Of a stretch of DNA of 64,000 bases, positions 34,342 through 42,827 are shown in pieces. Each line of letters opens with the position of its first letter. Positions within the stretch are counted from its first letter, which is position 1. The notes beneath the pieces were generated by a model. That model was not told the origin of the DNA. It saw only the letters and a list, made by a program, of their open reading frames with translations, and did no database searches. Source of the DNA: Dehalobacter sp. DCM (lineage in GTDB: Bacteria; Bacillota; Desulfitobacteriia; Desulfitobacteriales; Syntrophobotulaceae); contig NZ_CP092282.1 in assembly GCF_024972775.1 (NCBI RefSeq), positions 1,426,001 through 1,490,000 on the forward strand, in the 5' to 3' direction. A program made the position numbers and the translations under genes.

Positions 34342-34899
34342 ATGGTCAATGATATCTTAAATGAAGCCGACTCGAAAATGCATAAAACAGTCGAAGTGCT
34401 GCGTAAAGACTTGGCGACAGTCAGAGCGGGACGTGCAAATCCGGCAATACTGGATAAGGTGACCGTTGACTATTACGGTACACCGACTCCCATCAATCAG
34501 TTAGCTAATATTTCGGTACCCGATCCGCGGATGATTACGATTCAGCCCTGGGATAAATCATCGATCAAAGATATTGAGAAAGCCATTCTCAAATCCGATC
34601 TTGGCCTTAACCCATCCAATGACGGAATTGTGATCAGGCTCAGTATTCCGCAGCTTACGGCAGACCGTCGTGCAGAGCTCGTCAAGACGGTCAAGAAAAA
34701 GGGTGAAGATGCAAAGATTGCGATTCGTAACATTCGCCGTGAAGTGATCGATGACATCAAACAAGTTGAAAAAGAAAAACTCGTTTCTGAGGATGATGCA
34801 AAAAAGGCGCAGGAAAAAGCTCAGAAGCTAACGGATAAAATCATTAAGGATATCGAGGATATCCTGGAGAAAAAAGAAAAAGAAGTAATGGAAGTGTGA
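34342..34899 (+). CDS. frr: Ribosome recycling factor (185 aa)
   Basis: Full-length RRF: LRKDLATVRAGRANPAILDKVTVDYYGTPTPINQLANI, DAKIAIRNIRREVIDDIK. Splits post-termination ribosomes with EF-G. Coupled to pyrH. Confidence 0.96.
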   Translation: MVNDILNEADSKMHKTVEVLRKDLATVRAGRANPAILDKVTVDYYGTPTPINQLANISVPDPRMITIQPWDKSSIKDIEKAILKSDLGLNPSNDGIVIRLSIPQLTADRRAELVKTVKKKGEDAKIAIRNIRREVIDDIKQVEKEKLVSEDDAKKAQEKAQKLTDKIIKDIEDILEKKEKEVMEV

Positions 34900-34902
34900 T
34901 GC

Positions 34903-35097
34903 GTGTCATTGCTCGGAAAAAAATGGAATGATGTCCAGGCGGAATTGGCACAAACAAACAAAGAATTTTCGTTTGAAGTGACCTGTCCATCGGGACGGGT
35001 GACTCCGTGCGGAGACCTGCGTGTCCTCCGAGTAAGCCATTCAACCGATGAAAAGTTGCATTTTATTCTAGTCCATGATAGATTTAAAAAGGAATGA
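34903..35097 (+). CDS. Small conserved-looking protein of unknown function (64 aa)
   Basis: GTG start 3 nt after the frr stop. MSLLGKKWNDVQAELA, then FEVTCPSGRVTPCGDLRVLRV and ILVHDRFKKE: a beta-rich sequence with two Cys. The composition is normal, a terminator follows directly, and coupling to frr suggests a real gene. I do not recognise a family. Confidence 0.6.
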   Translation: MSLLGKKWNDVQAELAQTNKEFSFEVTCPSGRVTPCGDLRVLRVSHSTDEKLHFILVHDRFKKE

Positions 35098-35103
35098 GTG
35101 ATA

Positions 35104-35128
35104 GGCCCCCTGGGATTAGGGGGTCTTT
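35104..35128 (+). terminator. Terminator after the frr unit
   Basis: GGCCCCCT (35104-35111) with AGGGGGTC (35118-35125) then TTT. Strong GC stem with short U-run. Confidence 0.75.
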
Positions 35129-35167
35129 CCGCAGGCAATCTATATCAAGGCAAGAGGATAAACGATT

Positions 35168-35929
35168 GTGAAAGTTTGGAAGAAAGCTACCGATGACTTT
35201 TCAAAGAAAAATATTGATATAACGCGAATTCCAAAACATCTGGCCATTATTATGGATGGAAACGGTCGTTGGGCTCAGAAGAAAGGTTTACCGCGGGCCA
35301 TCGGCCATCGTGCCGGTGTCGAAGCCCTGCGTGAAATCGTCAGAGGCAGCAATGATCTTGGGATCAAGTATTTAACAATCTATGCTTTTTCCACTGAGAA
35401 TTGGAAAAGACCTCAAACCGAGGTAGGGATTCTGATGTCCTTGCTCAATGAGTATATTCGCAAAGAATTGGCTGAGCTTCACGCGAATAATGTCAAGATC
35501 TGCATTTTGGGACATCGGGAGGATATGCCTGCCGATCTCAGAGAGGCATGCGCCACGGCCAGTAAAAAAACCAGTGATAACACGGGCTTGGTGCTTAACG
35601 TAGCCTTGAATTACGGCGGTCGCTCGGAAATACTGAAAGCGGTCAAGGAAATAGCCCTCGAAGTAAAGAACGGGATTCTTGACGCGGATCAAATAACCGA
35701 AGAAGTTTTTGAAAGTCATTTGTTCACAAAAGGTTGTCCCGAACCAGAATTAGTCGTTCGGACTTCGGGTGAAATGCGCTTAAGCAATTTTCTGCTCTGG
35801 CAAGCCGCCTATTCGGAAATTGTAATTGTTGACGAATGCTGGCCGGATTTTAATCGCGAATCCCTGCTGAAAACCATAAGTAACTATCAAAAACGAGACC
35901 GTCGTTTTGGCGGTATATCGGAATGTTGA
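35168..35929 (+). CDS. uppS: Undecaprenyl diphosphate synthase (253 aa)
   Basis: cis-prenyltransferase signatures: HLAIIMDGNGRWAQKKGLPRAIGHRAG (catalytic Asp in MDGN), STENWKRP, and VVRTSGEMRLSNFLLWQAAYSEI. Usual motif is RTGGE; Ser for the first Gly is a mild change. Makes the lipid carrier for peptidoglycan. GTG start; 7 nt before cdsA. Confidence 0.95.
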   Translation: MKVWKKATDDFSKKNIDITRIPKHLAIIMDGNGRWAQKKGLPRAIGHRAGVEALREIVRGSNDLGIKYLTIYAFSTENWKRPQTEVGILMSLLNEYIRKELAELHANNVKICILGHREDMPADLREACATASKKTSDNTGLVLNVALNYGGRSEILKAVKEIALEVKNGILDADQITEEVFESHLFTKGCPEPELVVRTSGEMRLSNFLLWQAAYSEIVIVDECWPDFNRESLLKTISNYQKRDRRFGGISEC

Positions 35930-35936
35930 GGCAATA

Positions 35937-36725
35937 ATGACAAAGAGAATTATCAGTGCTCTCATTGGAGCCCCTCTTTTATTAATTGTGACCTGGCTTG
36001 GCGGCTGGTATCTGAGTATTCTGGTCGTGATTCTTGCCTTGCTGGGACTGAGAGAATTTCTCTATATCGGACGCAAGGCGGGTTTCATTATCCGTCAATG
36101 GCCCATGGTTGTTTTCTGTACGATTTGGCTGATCGTATTTGTTTCGGGATTGAAAGAATGGCTGCTTCCCCTTGGTGTTGTATGGCTGATGCTGACCCTG
36201 GGAAGTTATGCGTTAAGATACCCGAACGTATCTCTGGAAAAGGTCGCCTATTCTTTTTTGGCGCTGATCTATCCTGTTTTCATGTTTACCTTTCTCGAAT
36301 CCCTTCGGGGTCTTCCTGATGGTCTCTATTGGTGCTTTTTCGTTTTTGCCATGGTTTGGCTGACCGATACCGGGGCGTTTTTTGTCGGAATCACGTTGGG
36401 AAAACATAAACTTGTACCGAAAGTCAGTCCTAACAAGTCGGTGGAGGGTGCCATCGGTGGTTTGGCTATGGCGCTGATCAGTGGTCTGGCCTTTTGGCTG
36501 ATTACCGATATCGGATCACTGCCGGGTATTCTGGTGTTGTCGCTGTTAACGAGCATGGTCTCTCAAATCGGCGATTTATTTGAATCCGCATTGAAACGAA
36601 CGGCCGGGGTCAAGGATTCCGGGAAGCTGATTCCCGGGCATGGCGGTATTTTAGACCGGTTTGACAGTTTCCTTTTTGCCCTGCCTTTAGTATATTATGC
36701 GATCCAGCTTGGGATCGTATACTAG
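35937..36725 (+). CDS. cdsA: Phosphatidate cytidylyltransferase (262 aa)
   Basis: About seven to eight membrane helices and the CdsA signature near the C-terminus (KRTAGVKDSGKLIPGHGGILDRFDSFLFALP). Makes CDP-diacylglycerol. ATG 35937 follows GAGG. Its stop TAG is formed by the CTAGTAC end of a repeat element that begins at the same point. Confidence 0.95.
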   Translation: MTKRIISALIGAPLLLIVTWLGGWYLSILVVILALLGLREFLYIGRKAGFIIRQWPMVVFCTIWLIVFVSGLKEWLLPLGVVWLMLTLGSYALRYPNVSLEKVAYSFLALIYPVFMFTFLESLRGLPDGLYWCFFVFAMVWLTDTGAFFVGITLGKHKLVPKVSPNKSVEGAIGGLAMALISGLAFWLITDIGSLPGILVLSLLTSMVSQIGDLFESALKRTAGVKDSGKLIPGHGGILDRFDSFLFALPLVYYAIQLGIVY

Positions 36726-36883
36726 TACTCTGTAACACCTAATTCCTTAGATTATCGCCGGTTAAATTTCCGTCTAACTGTGTTGTCGGCATTCGTAATA
36801 CAACCAGTATTACTCAATCCTCCGCCTTGTCATACGAAAATTTTCCTCGCCGAGTAATGCAAGTTTTAGGTGTTACAAAGTAC
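36725..36883 (+). repeat. MITE-like element with 18-bp terminal inverted repeats, copy 1
   Basis: GTACTCTGTAACACCTAA (36725-36742) and TTAGGTGTTACAAAGTAC (36866-36883) are inverted repeats with one mismatch. The interior contains CTCAATCCTCCGCCTTGTC and a fold-back with CTCGCC, also present in the element at 54931-55091. No coding capacity, about 159 bp, so a non-autonomous mobile element is the best reading. Confidence 0.65.
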
Positions 36884-37010
36884 CGTCCTTTTAAGGAAAA
36901 CTTAAGTAATTAACCGTATAGTATAATGATAATTGATGTCCAGCATAGTGCCGGTTTGGTTGTACACCGCCAGCGTAAGGCTGGATATTTTGGAATTGGA
37001 GAACAAAGCA

Positions 37011-38177
37011 GTGAAAATGATTTCGGTATTAGGTTCCACGGGTTCCATCGGTACACAGACATTGGATGTAGTGAGAGCTGCCGAAGGGAAACTGAAGGTA
37101 TATGCTCTTACAGCAAATGCCCGGACAGACTTAATCGAACAGCAGATCCGTGAATTCAATCCCGCACTCGCTGTGATGATGGATGAGCGGCGTGCACATG
37201 ATCTTGAAGAAAGAGTCAAAGACCTTCCGGTAAAAGTCCTTGCCGGTGTCGAGGGTTTAATCGCAGCAGCGACGGCAGAACCGGTGGGAACTGTTGTAAC
37301 CGCAGTCAGCGGCAGTATCGGCCTTGAGCCCACCTTGGCGGCACTGCAAGCCGGTAAGGATATTGCGCTGGCGAATAAAGAGACACTGGTGGCTGCGGGA
37401 GAACTTGTCATGAGAAAAGCTGCTGAAAACGGCTGTTCCATTTTACCCGTTGACAGTGAGCACGCGGCGGTATTCCAATGTATAAATGGAAATAAGAAAC
37501 AATTGAGAAAGATTATCCTGACGGCATCCGGCGGCCCCTTCAGGGGGTGGACCGGTGAGCAGTTGGCCAAAGTTACGCCAGCCATGGCGCTCAAACATCC
37601 GAACTGGACCATGGGGGCGAAAATTACGATAGACTCCGCGACGATGATGAACAAGTCCCTCGAAGTAATTGAAGCCAAGTTCTTATTCGGTGTCGACTAT
37701 GATGACATTGATGTTTTGGTGCATCCTCAAAGCATTGTTCATTCCATGGTTGAATACGGCGATGGTTCTGTGATCGCTCAGCTTGGTGTACCGGATATGC
37801 GGATACCTATTCAATATGCTCTGAGTTATCCTGAGCGGTGGACCAATACGTCGGAACACCTTTCCCTCGCTGGAAAAAACCTGACGTTTGAAGAGCCGGA
37901 TCTGGATGCTTTCCCAGCCCTAAGGCTTGGCTTCAGCTGCGGCAGACGCGGCGGAACCCTTCCGGCAGTGATGAATGCCGCCAATGAAATCTGTGTACAT
38001 GCTTTCCTTGGAGGCCGCATACACTATCTTGAGATCCTTGAATTGGTTGAGGAAACCTGCCGGGCCCACAAGGTCCTGCCGGTAGACAACATAAATACCA
38101 TTCTGGATGCAGATGGATGGGCCAGGGAGTACGCGAACGAACTTATTCGAAGCATGAAGCACAATGCACGAGACTAG
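37011..38177 (+). CDS. dxr: 1-deoxy-D-xylulose 5-phosphate reductoisomerase (388 aa)
   Basis: MKMISVLGSTGSIGTQTLDVV (NADPH loop), ANKETLVAAGELV, PVDSEHAAVFQC and NPNWTMG-type HPNWTMGAKITIDSATMMNKSLEVIEA. Second committed step of the MEP isoprenoid pathway. GTG 37011 is preferred over ATG 37017 because GGAGA ends 9 nt upstream. The stop TAG overlaps a CTAGTACAACG repeat end. Confidence 0.95.
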   Translation: MKMISVLGSTGSIGTQTLDVVRAAEGKLKVYALTANARTDLIEQQIREFNPALAVMMDERRAHDLEERVKDLPVKVLAGVEGLIAAATAEPVGTVVTAVSGSIGLEPTLAALQAGKDIALANKETLVAAGELVMRKAAENGCSILPVDSEHAAVFQCINGNKKQLRKIILTASGGPFRGWTGEQLAKVTPAMALKHPNWTMGAKITIDSATMMNKSLEVIEAKFLFGVDYDDIDVLVHPQSIVHSMVEYGDGSVIAQLGVPDMRIPIQYALSYPERWTNTSEHLSLAGKNLTFEEPDLDAFPALRLGFSCGRRGGTLPAVMNAANEICVHAFLGGRIHYLEILELVEETCRAHKVLPVDNINTILDADGWAREYANELIRSMKHNARD

Positions 38178-38205
38178 TACAACGTATTTAAAATAACAGT
38201 AACAT
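38174..38205 (+). repeat. Solo repeat end CTAGTACAACG... at the dxr stop
   Basis: CTAGTACAACGT, then AAAATAAC (38174-38205 region) resembles the left end of element A (19871 on: CTAGTACAACGT, then AAAATAAC). No matching right end is seen before rseP, so this is a partial or decayed element. Confidence 0.45.
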
Positions 38206-38277
38206 ATCCTGAAGGGAATACATAAATCGGACCTCGGGCATCATGCCTCGCACATCGATTATTGGGGGTGAATCGAA

Positions 38278-39366
38278 TTGGTTTACATGTTAAAGACGAT
38301 AATTGCATTTATCATTATTTTCGGTGTTCTGGTCTTCGCCCATGAATTTGGTCATTTTATCATGGCAAAAAGAGCAGGAATCAAGGTTTTGGAATTTGCC
38401 TTTGGTATTGGACCGAAAATTTTCGGGTACCAGGGCAAGGAAACGCTATATTCGGTCAGACTCTTACCCCTTGGCGGGTTTAATCGGTTTTTAAGTGCTG
38501 AAGAGATTCAGGCCGGCAGGGAAAATGGAGAGAATCTGGATATCAGTGAACAGGAATTACGGGACCACAGCTTCGAGAATAAATCCTTATGGCGCAGAAT
38601 GCTCGTCGTTGTCGCCGGGCCCATTATGAATTTTTTGTTAGGGATGGCGCTGTTTGTATTTCTCTTTGCCGTCTTTGGCGTTGCTAATCCGCAAAATGTC
38701 AACATCATCGGCGAAGTCTCCAAGGATAAACCGGCTGCCGCCGCTGGGATTGTTGCTGGTGATAGGATCCTGGCAATTAACGGGGTGAACACTCCCGATT
38801 GGAATTCAGTCACAGCACAGATCCATGCCCATCCCGGTGAGGAAATGCAGTTTACGATCCAGAAAGCGGCGACGAACGAAGTTGTCAGCCTGGAAATAAC
38901 ACCGGAATATGACCAACAGTCGAAACAGGGACTGATTGGAATCACTCCGAGCTATACCATGGAAAAGGTCTCCGTAGGGCAATCGATTAAGTACGGCATC
39001 CAGCGGACAATTGAGTTTACCCGTATGCTGATTCTTTACATCGTGGATATGATTACAGGAAAGGTCCCGCCCGAGTTGTCAGGCCCTGTCGGCGTCGGCC
39101 AGGTTATCCATGAGGGTGTTCAGCAAGGGATGTCCACGTTAGTTACTCTGACCGCTGTTTTGAGTATCAACTTTGCTGTTTTGAATCTGCTGCCGCTGCC
39201 CGCACTTGATGGGGGACAGCTTGTGGTTATGATCTATGAAGGGATCCGGCGCAAGCCTTTAAGCGCGGAGAAAAAAGGATGGATCCAGCTCACCGGCTTT
39301 GCCCTGCTCATCGCGCTGATGATCGCGGTGACCTATCAGGATATTGTGAGGCTGATTACGAAGTAA
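38278..39366 (+). CDS. rseP: Site-2 protease RseP/RasP (362 aa)
   Basis: Zinc site HEFGH near residue 22 in the first helix, one PDZ domain (about 125-200: DKPAAAAGIVAGDRILAINGVNTPDW), and NLLPLPALDGGQ in the third helix. Cleaves anti-sigma factors and signal peptides in the membrane. TTG 38278 fits GGGGGTGA; ATG 9 nt later is the alternative. Confidence 0.94.
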   Translation: MVYMLKTIIAFIIIFGVLVFAHEFGHFIMAKRAGIKVLEFAFGIGPKIFGYQGKETLYSVRLLPLGGFNRFLSAEEIQAGRENGENLDISEQELRDHSFENKSLWRRMLVVVAGPIMNFLLGMALFVFLFAVFGVANPQNVNIIGEVSKDKPAAAAGIVAGDRILAINGVNTPDWNSVTAQIHAHPGEEMQFTIQKAATNEVVSLEITPEYDQQSKQGLIGITPSYTMEKVSVGQSIKYGIQRTIEFTRMLILYIVDMITGKVPPELSGPVGVGQVIHEGVQQGMSTLVTLTAVLSINFAVLNLLPLPALDGGQLVVMIYEGIRRKPLSAEKKGWIQLTGFALLIALMIAVTYQDIVRLITK

Positions 39367-39367
39367 G

Positions 39368-39562
39368 CTAGTATAACGATCTTTAAGTAAATAGACATTC
39401 GATTATTTGGGGTAGGGCTGTACGTCACATACCGCTTTCGGCAGATAGCGCCATCCATGGCGCTAACAGCCGCGCTACGCAATCCATGCTCCGCTTGACG
39501 CCGGTATTGTGACATACAGCCCTTTTTATAGAATTGGACAAATATTTAAGAATGTTATTTCA
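39368..39562 (+). repeat. Hairpin-rich MITE-like element, copy B
   Basis: Starts CTAGTATAACGATC 2 nt after the rseP stop. Inverted repeat GGGCTGTACGTCAC (39415-39428) with GTGACATACAGCCC (39509-39522) surrounds a core holding hairpin GCGCCATCCATGGCGC and CCGCGCT, CGCAATCC, CTCCGCTTG. The core is homologous to copy A in opposite orientation. Confidence 0.65.
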
Positions 39563-39584
39563 AGACATACTGGGGGCCCGATAA

Positions 39585-39790
39585 GTAATATTTACCCGCT
39601 TTCGGCAGATTGTTGCCTCAGTGCCTTTGTCACTTGATGCCATCCATAGCATCCGTGACATTAGTTATCCATGATCTTGCCATTCCTACACCATCCGTGG
39701 TGTCCGTGGCAATTGGTCATCCGTTACCTTTACTGCGGGGCTGCGCTATCCGTGCTCCGCTTGTTGCTGAGTATATATTACGTAGCCTAG
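39585..39790 (+). repeat. Hairpin-rich element, copy C (expanded)
   Basis: Starts ACCCGCTTTCGGCAGATTG like copy B and ends GGGGCTGCGCTATCCGTGCTCCGCTTG. In between are two further hairpins with the same loop: GATGCCATCCATAGCATC and ACACCATCCGTGGTGT. Flanked by TAATAT/ATATTA. The remaining stretch to 40252 holds no gene I can support, only small hairpins (AAATGCCAA with TTTTGGCATTTT near 40066-40101; AGTCC-GGT-GGACT near 40122). Confidence 0.55.
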
Positions 39791-40252
39791 CTCTGTGGTT
39801 ATGTAATTGTGAACATTCCAAGCTTAAAGCAATGCTTTCGGGTCACTCTGCCGGAGAAAGACTTAGCTGCGAGATGGCAAGATGCACTATTAGTGGAAAA
39901 TGGGAAATAATTATTATTGCTACAGAAAAAGCGAACCTGAGCATCTGACAGGTGAATATAAACGCACACCGACCCGAAAGATTGTAGCTTTTAACATAAT
40001 ACGCAGTGAGGTGATGTGCCAGTGGCGTTAAGCGAGCGAGAACCACAGCGTTTGGAAATGCCAACGGTTCACTTACTGAAAGCATCGGGGTTTTGGCATT
40101 TTAGCGAGGCGATGCAGAAAAAGAGTCCGGTGGACTGTTTGTCAAATCGGAGCGAGTAGCCACGAAAACATGCGAACGGAGTATTATGTCCAAAGCGACA
40201 AACCCAAGGAAAAAAGAAGACTAAGCCAAAAAGCTAATGAGGAGGTTATCGC

Positions 40253-41323
40253 ATGGAGCGCAGGATTGCTAAGGAAGTGAAGATCGGATCGGTACGGATT
40301 GGCGGGAATAATCCTGTTGTGATTCAGTCGATGACCAATACGGATACACGGGATGTTCAGGCGACACTAGCCCAGATCCGGCAGTTGGCTGAAATCGGCT
40401 GCGAAGTTATTCGCGTGGCGGTATTGAATGAGCAGGCAGCTGTGGCTTTGGAAGAAATCTGCGGAATGAGTCCGATTCCGGTCGTTGCGGATATTCATTT
40501 CGATTATCACTTGGCTCTCAAAGCGGTTGAAGGCGGCGTGCACGGTTTAAGGATCAATCCCGGTAATATTGGCGAGAAGTGGAAGGTTCAGGAGGTTGTC
40601 CGGGCGGTTCAGGAAAGAAAGATCCCGATTCGGATCGGCGTGAATACAGGGTCGCTGGAAAAGGACATCCTGGAGAAATACAGGGGCGTGTCGGCGGAGG
40701 GTATGGTTGAGAGCGCATTAAGCCATGTCCGGATTCTTGAAGATCTGGGCTATGATCAAATCAAAATATCGCTGAAGGCATCCAAAGTACCGCTAATGGT
40801 CGACGCCTATCGCCAAATCGCGGGGATGGTCGATTATCCGCTGCATATTGGGGTAACAGAGGCAGGAACCGTAAAATCGGGAGTGGTTAAGTCGGCGGTG
40901 GGTATCGGGACACTTTTGGCTGAAGGAATCGGCGATACGATCAGAGTATCCCTCACAGGTAACCCGATTGCGGAAATCCCGGTAGCTACAAATATTTTGC
41001 GTGTGTTGAATTTAAAAGAGGGCGGCTTTGAGTTAATCAGTTGTCCGACCTGCGGTCGGACCCAAATTGAATTAGCCCAACTGGCTGATGACGTGGAACA
41101 ACAGCTGGAGGCCTTGCCTTCACCGGAAAAACGCATTACCGTAGCCGTAATGGGCTGTGTCGTTAATGGACCGGGTGAAGCACGGGAAGCAGACTTTGGT
41201 ATCGCCGGTGGCAAAGGAAGAGGCATGCTCTTTCAAAAAGGAGAAGTCGTCGCCCATCTACCGGAGGAAGAGCTTGTTCCCGCCCTGATGCAACGGATCA
41301 AGCAGCATATTCAATGTCGGTAA
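40253..41323 (+). CDS. ispG: 4-hydroxy-3-methylbut-2-enyl diphosphate synthase IspG (356 aa)
   Basis: N-terminal TIM barrel (VQSMTNTDTRDVQATLAQI) and C-terminal iron-sulfur part with SCPTCGRT and MGCVVNGPGEAREAD supplying the three Cys of the 4Fe-4S cluster. Short (bacterial) form. MEP pathway, ferredoxin or flavodoxin dependent. GAGGAGG RBS. In related genomes proS follows; here an 8-kb insertion intervenes. Confidence 0.95.
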   Translation: MERRIAKEVKIGSVRIGGNNPVVIQSMTNTDTRDVQATLAQIRQLAEIGCEVIRVAVLNEQAAVALEEICGMSPIPVVADIHFDYHLALKAVEGGVHGLRINPGNIGEKWKVQEVVRAVQERKIPIRIGVNTGSLEKDILEKYRGVSAEGMVESALSHVRILEDLGYDQIKISLKASKVPLMVDAYRQIAGMVDYPLHIGVTEAGTVKSGVVKSAVGIGTLLAEGIGDTIRVSLTGNPIAEIPVATNILRVLNLKEGGFELISCPTCGRTQIELAQLADDVEQQLEALPSPEKRITVAVMGCVVNGPGEAREADFGIAGGKGRGMLFQKGEVVAHLPEEELVPALMQRIKQHIQCR

Positions 41324-41421
41324 TAGCCAGCAAATGTTTAAAATGCAAAACGGATTTGTCTTCAGTAAAACAAAAGACGCAACACGAGTATGTGATAGAA
41401 TAGAGTGGATTATATCGTACG

Positions 41422-41464
41422 ACTGAACTCCATGATTGAAACGTCATGGGGTTCAGTTTTTCTA
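41422..41464 (+). terminator. Strong terminator after ispG
   Basis: ACTGAACTCCATGA (41422-41435) with TCATGGGGTTCAGT (41444-41457), one G-U pair, 8-nt loop, then TTTTTCTATTT. It marks the left boundary of the insertion and isolates rcnA from ispG. Confidence 0.85.
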
Positions 41465-41535
41465 TTTATTTAGGTTATATTACTAGACAAACTTGCATAA
41501 AAATTTTAAGAGAAAAGTGGACAAGGAGAAATGAT

Positions 41536-42243
41536 ATGGACTTAAGTTATACTTTACCGGCAGTCATTGGCTTGGGAGCATTGCATTCATTGGAACCCGG
41601 ACACGGAAAGGCGATTATATCGGCCTATTTAATATCTACCGAGGCGAAGGTGAAGGATGCCGTCATCATCGGATTGATTTCAGCGCTGGCTCATACCCTG
41701 TCAATTGCCCTTTTGGCCTTTTCGGTCACCACGGCAATCCAATTGCTGCTTCCGGAAAACCTAATCTATTGGATTCAATTATTTTCCGGAATCGGCGTTA
41801 TTTATATCGGCTTAGATATAATTTTAAAACGGCTCATTCCCCAAAAAGAGACGAGTCGCTGCAACAATCACGTGCAATGCGATTGCCACGGAAGTTGCGG
41901 GCATGATCATAGCGAACCATTATCAAAAAAGGGGTCTTCTCATTCTAATTTATTTCTAATGGGTTTCTTTACTGGGTTGGTTCCATGTCCGAGTGCTTTA
42001 GCTCTTCTGCTGGCAGCAGTATCAGCCGGTAAAATTTCTTTAGGGTTAGGGTTAGTATGTGCCTTTTCAGTTGGCGGAGCCATAACAATGGTTGCCATAG
42101 GCCTATTCGTTGTGAAAGCAAGTAAAAAAATAACAATAAGTCCTGAAAGATTGAACGTTATAAACGGCATAGCCATTGCATCATCCTTTATAATACTATT
42201 TCTTGGTGCTGTGGTGATTCTGGAATCAGTCAATCATATATAA
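41536..42243 (+). CDS. RcnA/NicO-like nickel/cobalt exporter (235 aa)
   Basis: Helix I carries LGALHSLEPGHGKAII, the HxxEPGHGK motif of the NicO/RcnA family; about six helices in total and a His/Cys-rich cytosolic loop (CNNHVQCDCHGSCGHDHSE, about residues 112-130). Family role: Ni/Co efflux. ATG 41536 with GGAGAA upstream; a 30-codon longer frame overlaps the terminator and is rejected. Sits apart from the Ni-related genes of region 1. UreH/TauE-like proteins share the fold, so substrate is not certain. Confidence 0.8.
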   Translation: MDLSYTLPAVIGLGALHSLEPGHGKAIISAYLISTEAKVKDAVIIGLISALAHTLSIALLAFSVTTAIQLLLPENLIYWIQLFSGIGVIYIGLDIILKRLIPQKETSRCNNHVQCDCHGSCGHDHSEPLSKKGSSHSNLFLMGFFTGLVPCPSALALLLAAVSAGKISLGLGLVCAFSVGGAITMVAIGLFVVKASKKITISPERLNVINGIAIASSFIILFLGAVVILESVNHI

Positions 42244-42294
42244 ACCATAAAAATTGCAATCAGTATATATCGGCTACCAGACAGATCATTTAAG

Positions 42295-42330
42295 ATTCCC
42301 CTTTGGTTTTGAGGGGATTTTTTATTTTTT
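42295..42330 (+). terminator. Terminator after the exporter gene
   Basis: ATTCCCCT, loop, AGGGGAT followed by TTTTTTATTTTTT (to about 42330). Canonical intrinsic terminator. Confidence 0.8.
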
Positions 42331-42398
42331 ACTGCATTGCATTGAATGACATTGTCAAGACATACCTGCCAGCCGTAATATATCCCAGAAGATTAAAA

Positions 42399-42448
42399 GT
42401 TAGCTGAGGCTAACCAAATTATTTCAAACAATGTTAGCCTGGGGCAAC
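42399..42448 (+). promoter_or_regulatory. Two GTTAGC-type palindromes, possible operator pair
   Basis: GTTAGCTGAGGCTAAC (42399-42414, perfect GTTAGC/GCTAAC arms) and GTTAGCCTGGGGCAAC (42433-42448, imperfect), centres 34 nt apart, about three helical turns. No other copy seen in the window. They lie 380 nt before the radical SAM gene; the 42244-42827 interval otherwise has the exporter terminator, a tiny open frame and a promoter. Confidence 0.35.
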
Positions 42449-42479
42449 AAATAAAGATTAACGATCGGAGGAGTTTCAT

Positions 42480-42503
42480 ATGAAGAATATACATAAAGAT
42501 TAA
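42480..42503 (+). other. Seven-codon open frame with strong ribosome-binding site
   Basis: GGAGGAG (42467-42473), six spacer bases and ATG then MKNIHKD and TAA. It could be a leader peptide or the remnant of a gene broken by mutation. No regulatory structure couples to it obviously. Weak evidence. Confidence 0.2.
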
Positions 42504-42692
42504 TCAATGTGTACCCCATCTGAATCATTGAAAATAACATCATAGGGAGCGAATAATTATGGATTAAAATGGTGTCCCAAATAAGGTTATATTGTGCTTC
42601 TTGGTTGCTCAAACTGCAAGGTTATTTGGGTTGGTATAATCAAAAAATGTATCTCCCGGTGGACATCCGACACGTTAGCGGTATTTGCATAA

Positions 42693-42721
42693 TTGAAATA
42701 TGTCCATAATAATTATACAAT
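42693..42721 (+). promoter_or_regulatory. Probable promoter of the radical SAM gene
   Basis: TTGAAA (42693-42698), 17-nt spacer, TACAAT (42716-42721), about 106 nt before the ATG at 42828. Confidence 0.45.
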
Positions 42722-42827
42722 AATTCTATAATTTCAATAAAAATCGCCGGCAGCTGTTTGGTCAATTGAACAGAACTACTGGCAATTTTCTTAGTGACCG
42801 GAAAGGTTGCTTTTTGGGAGGATGACA

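Noticed and set aside
39610-39948. 112-residue open frame in the ispG upstream gap
   Set aside because: It runs through the hairpin repeat copy C; composition follows the repeats and no start signal or motif is present.
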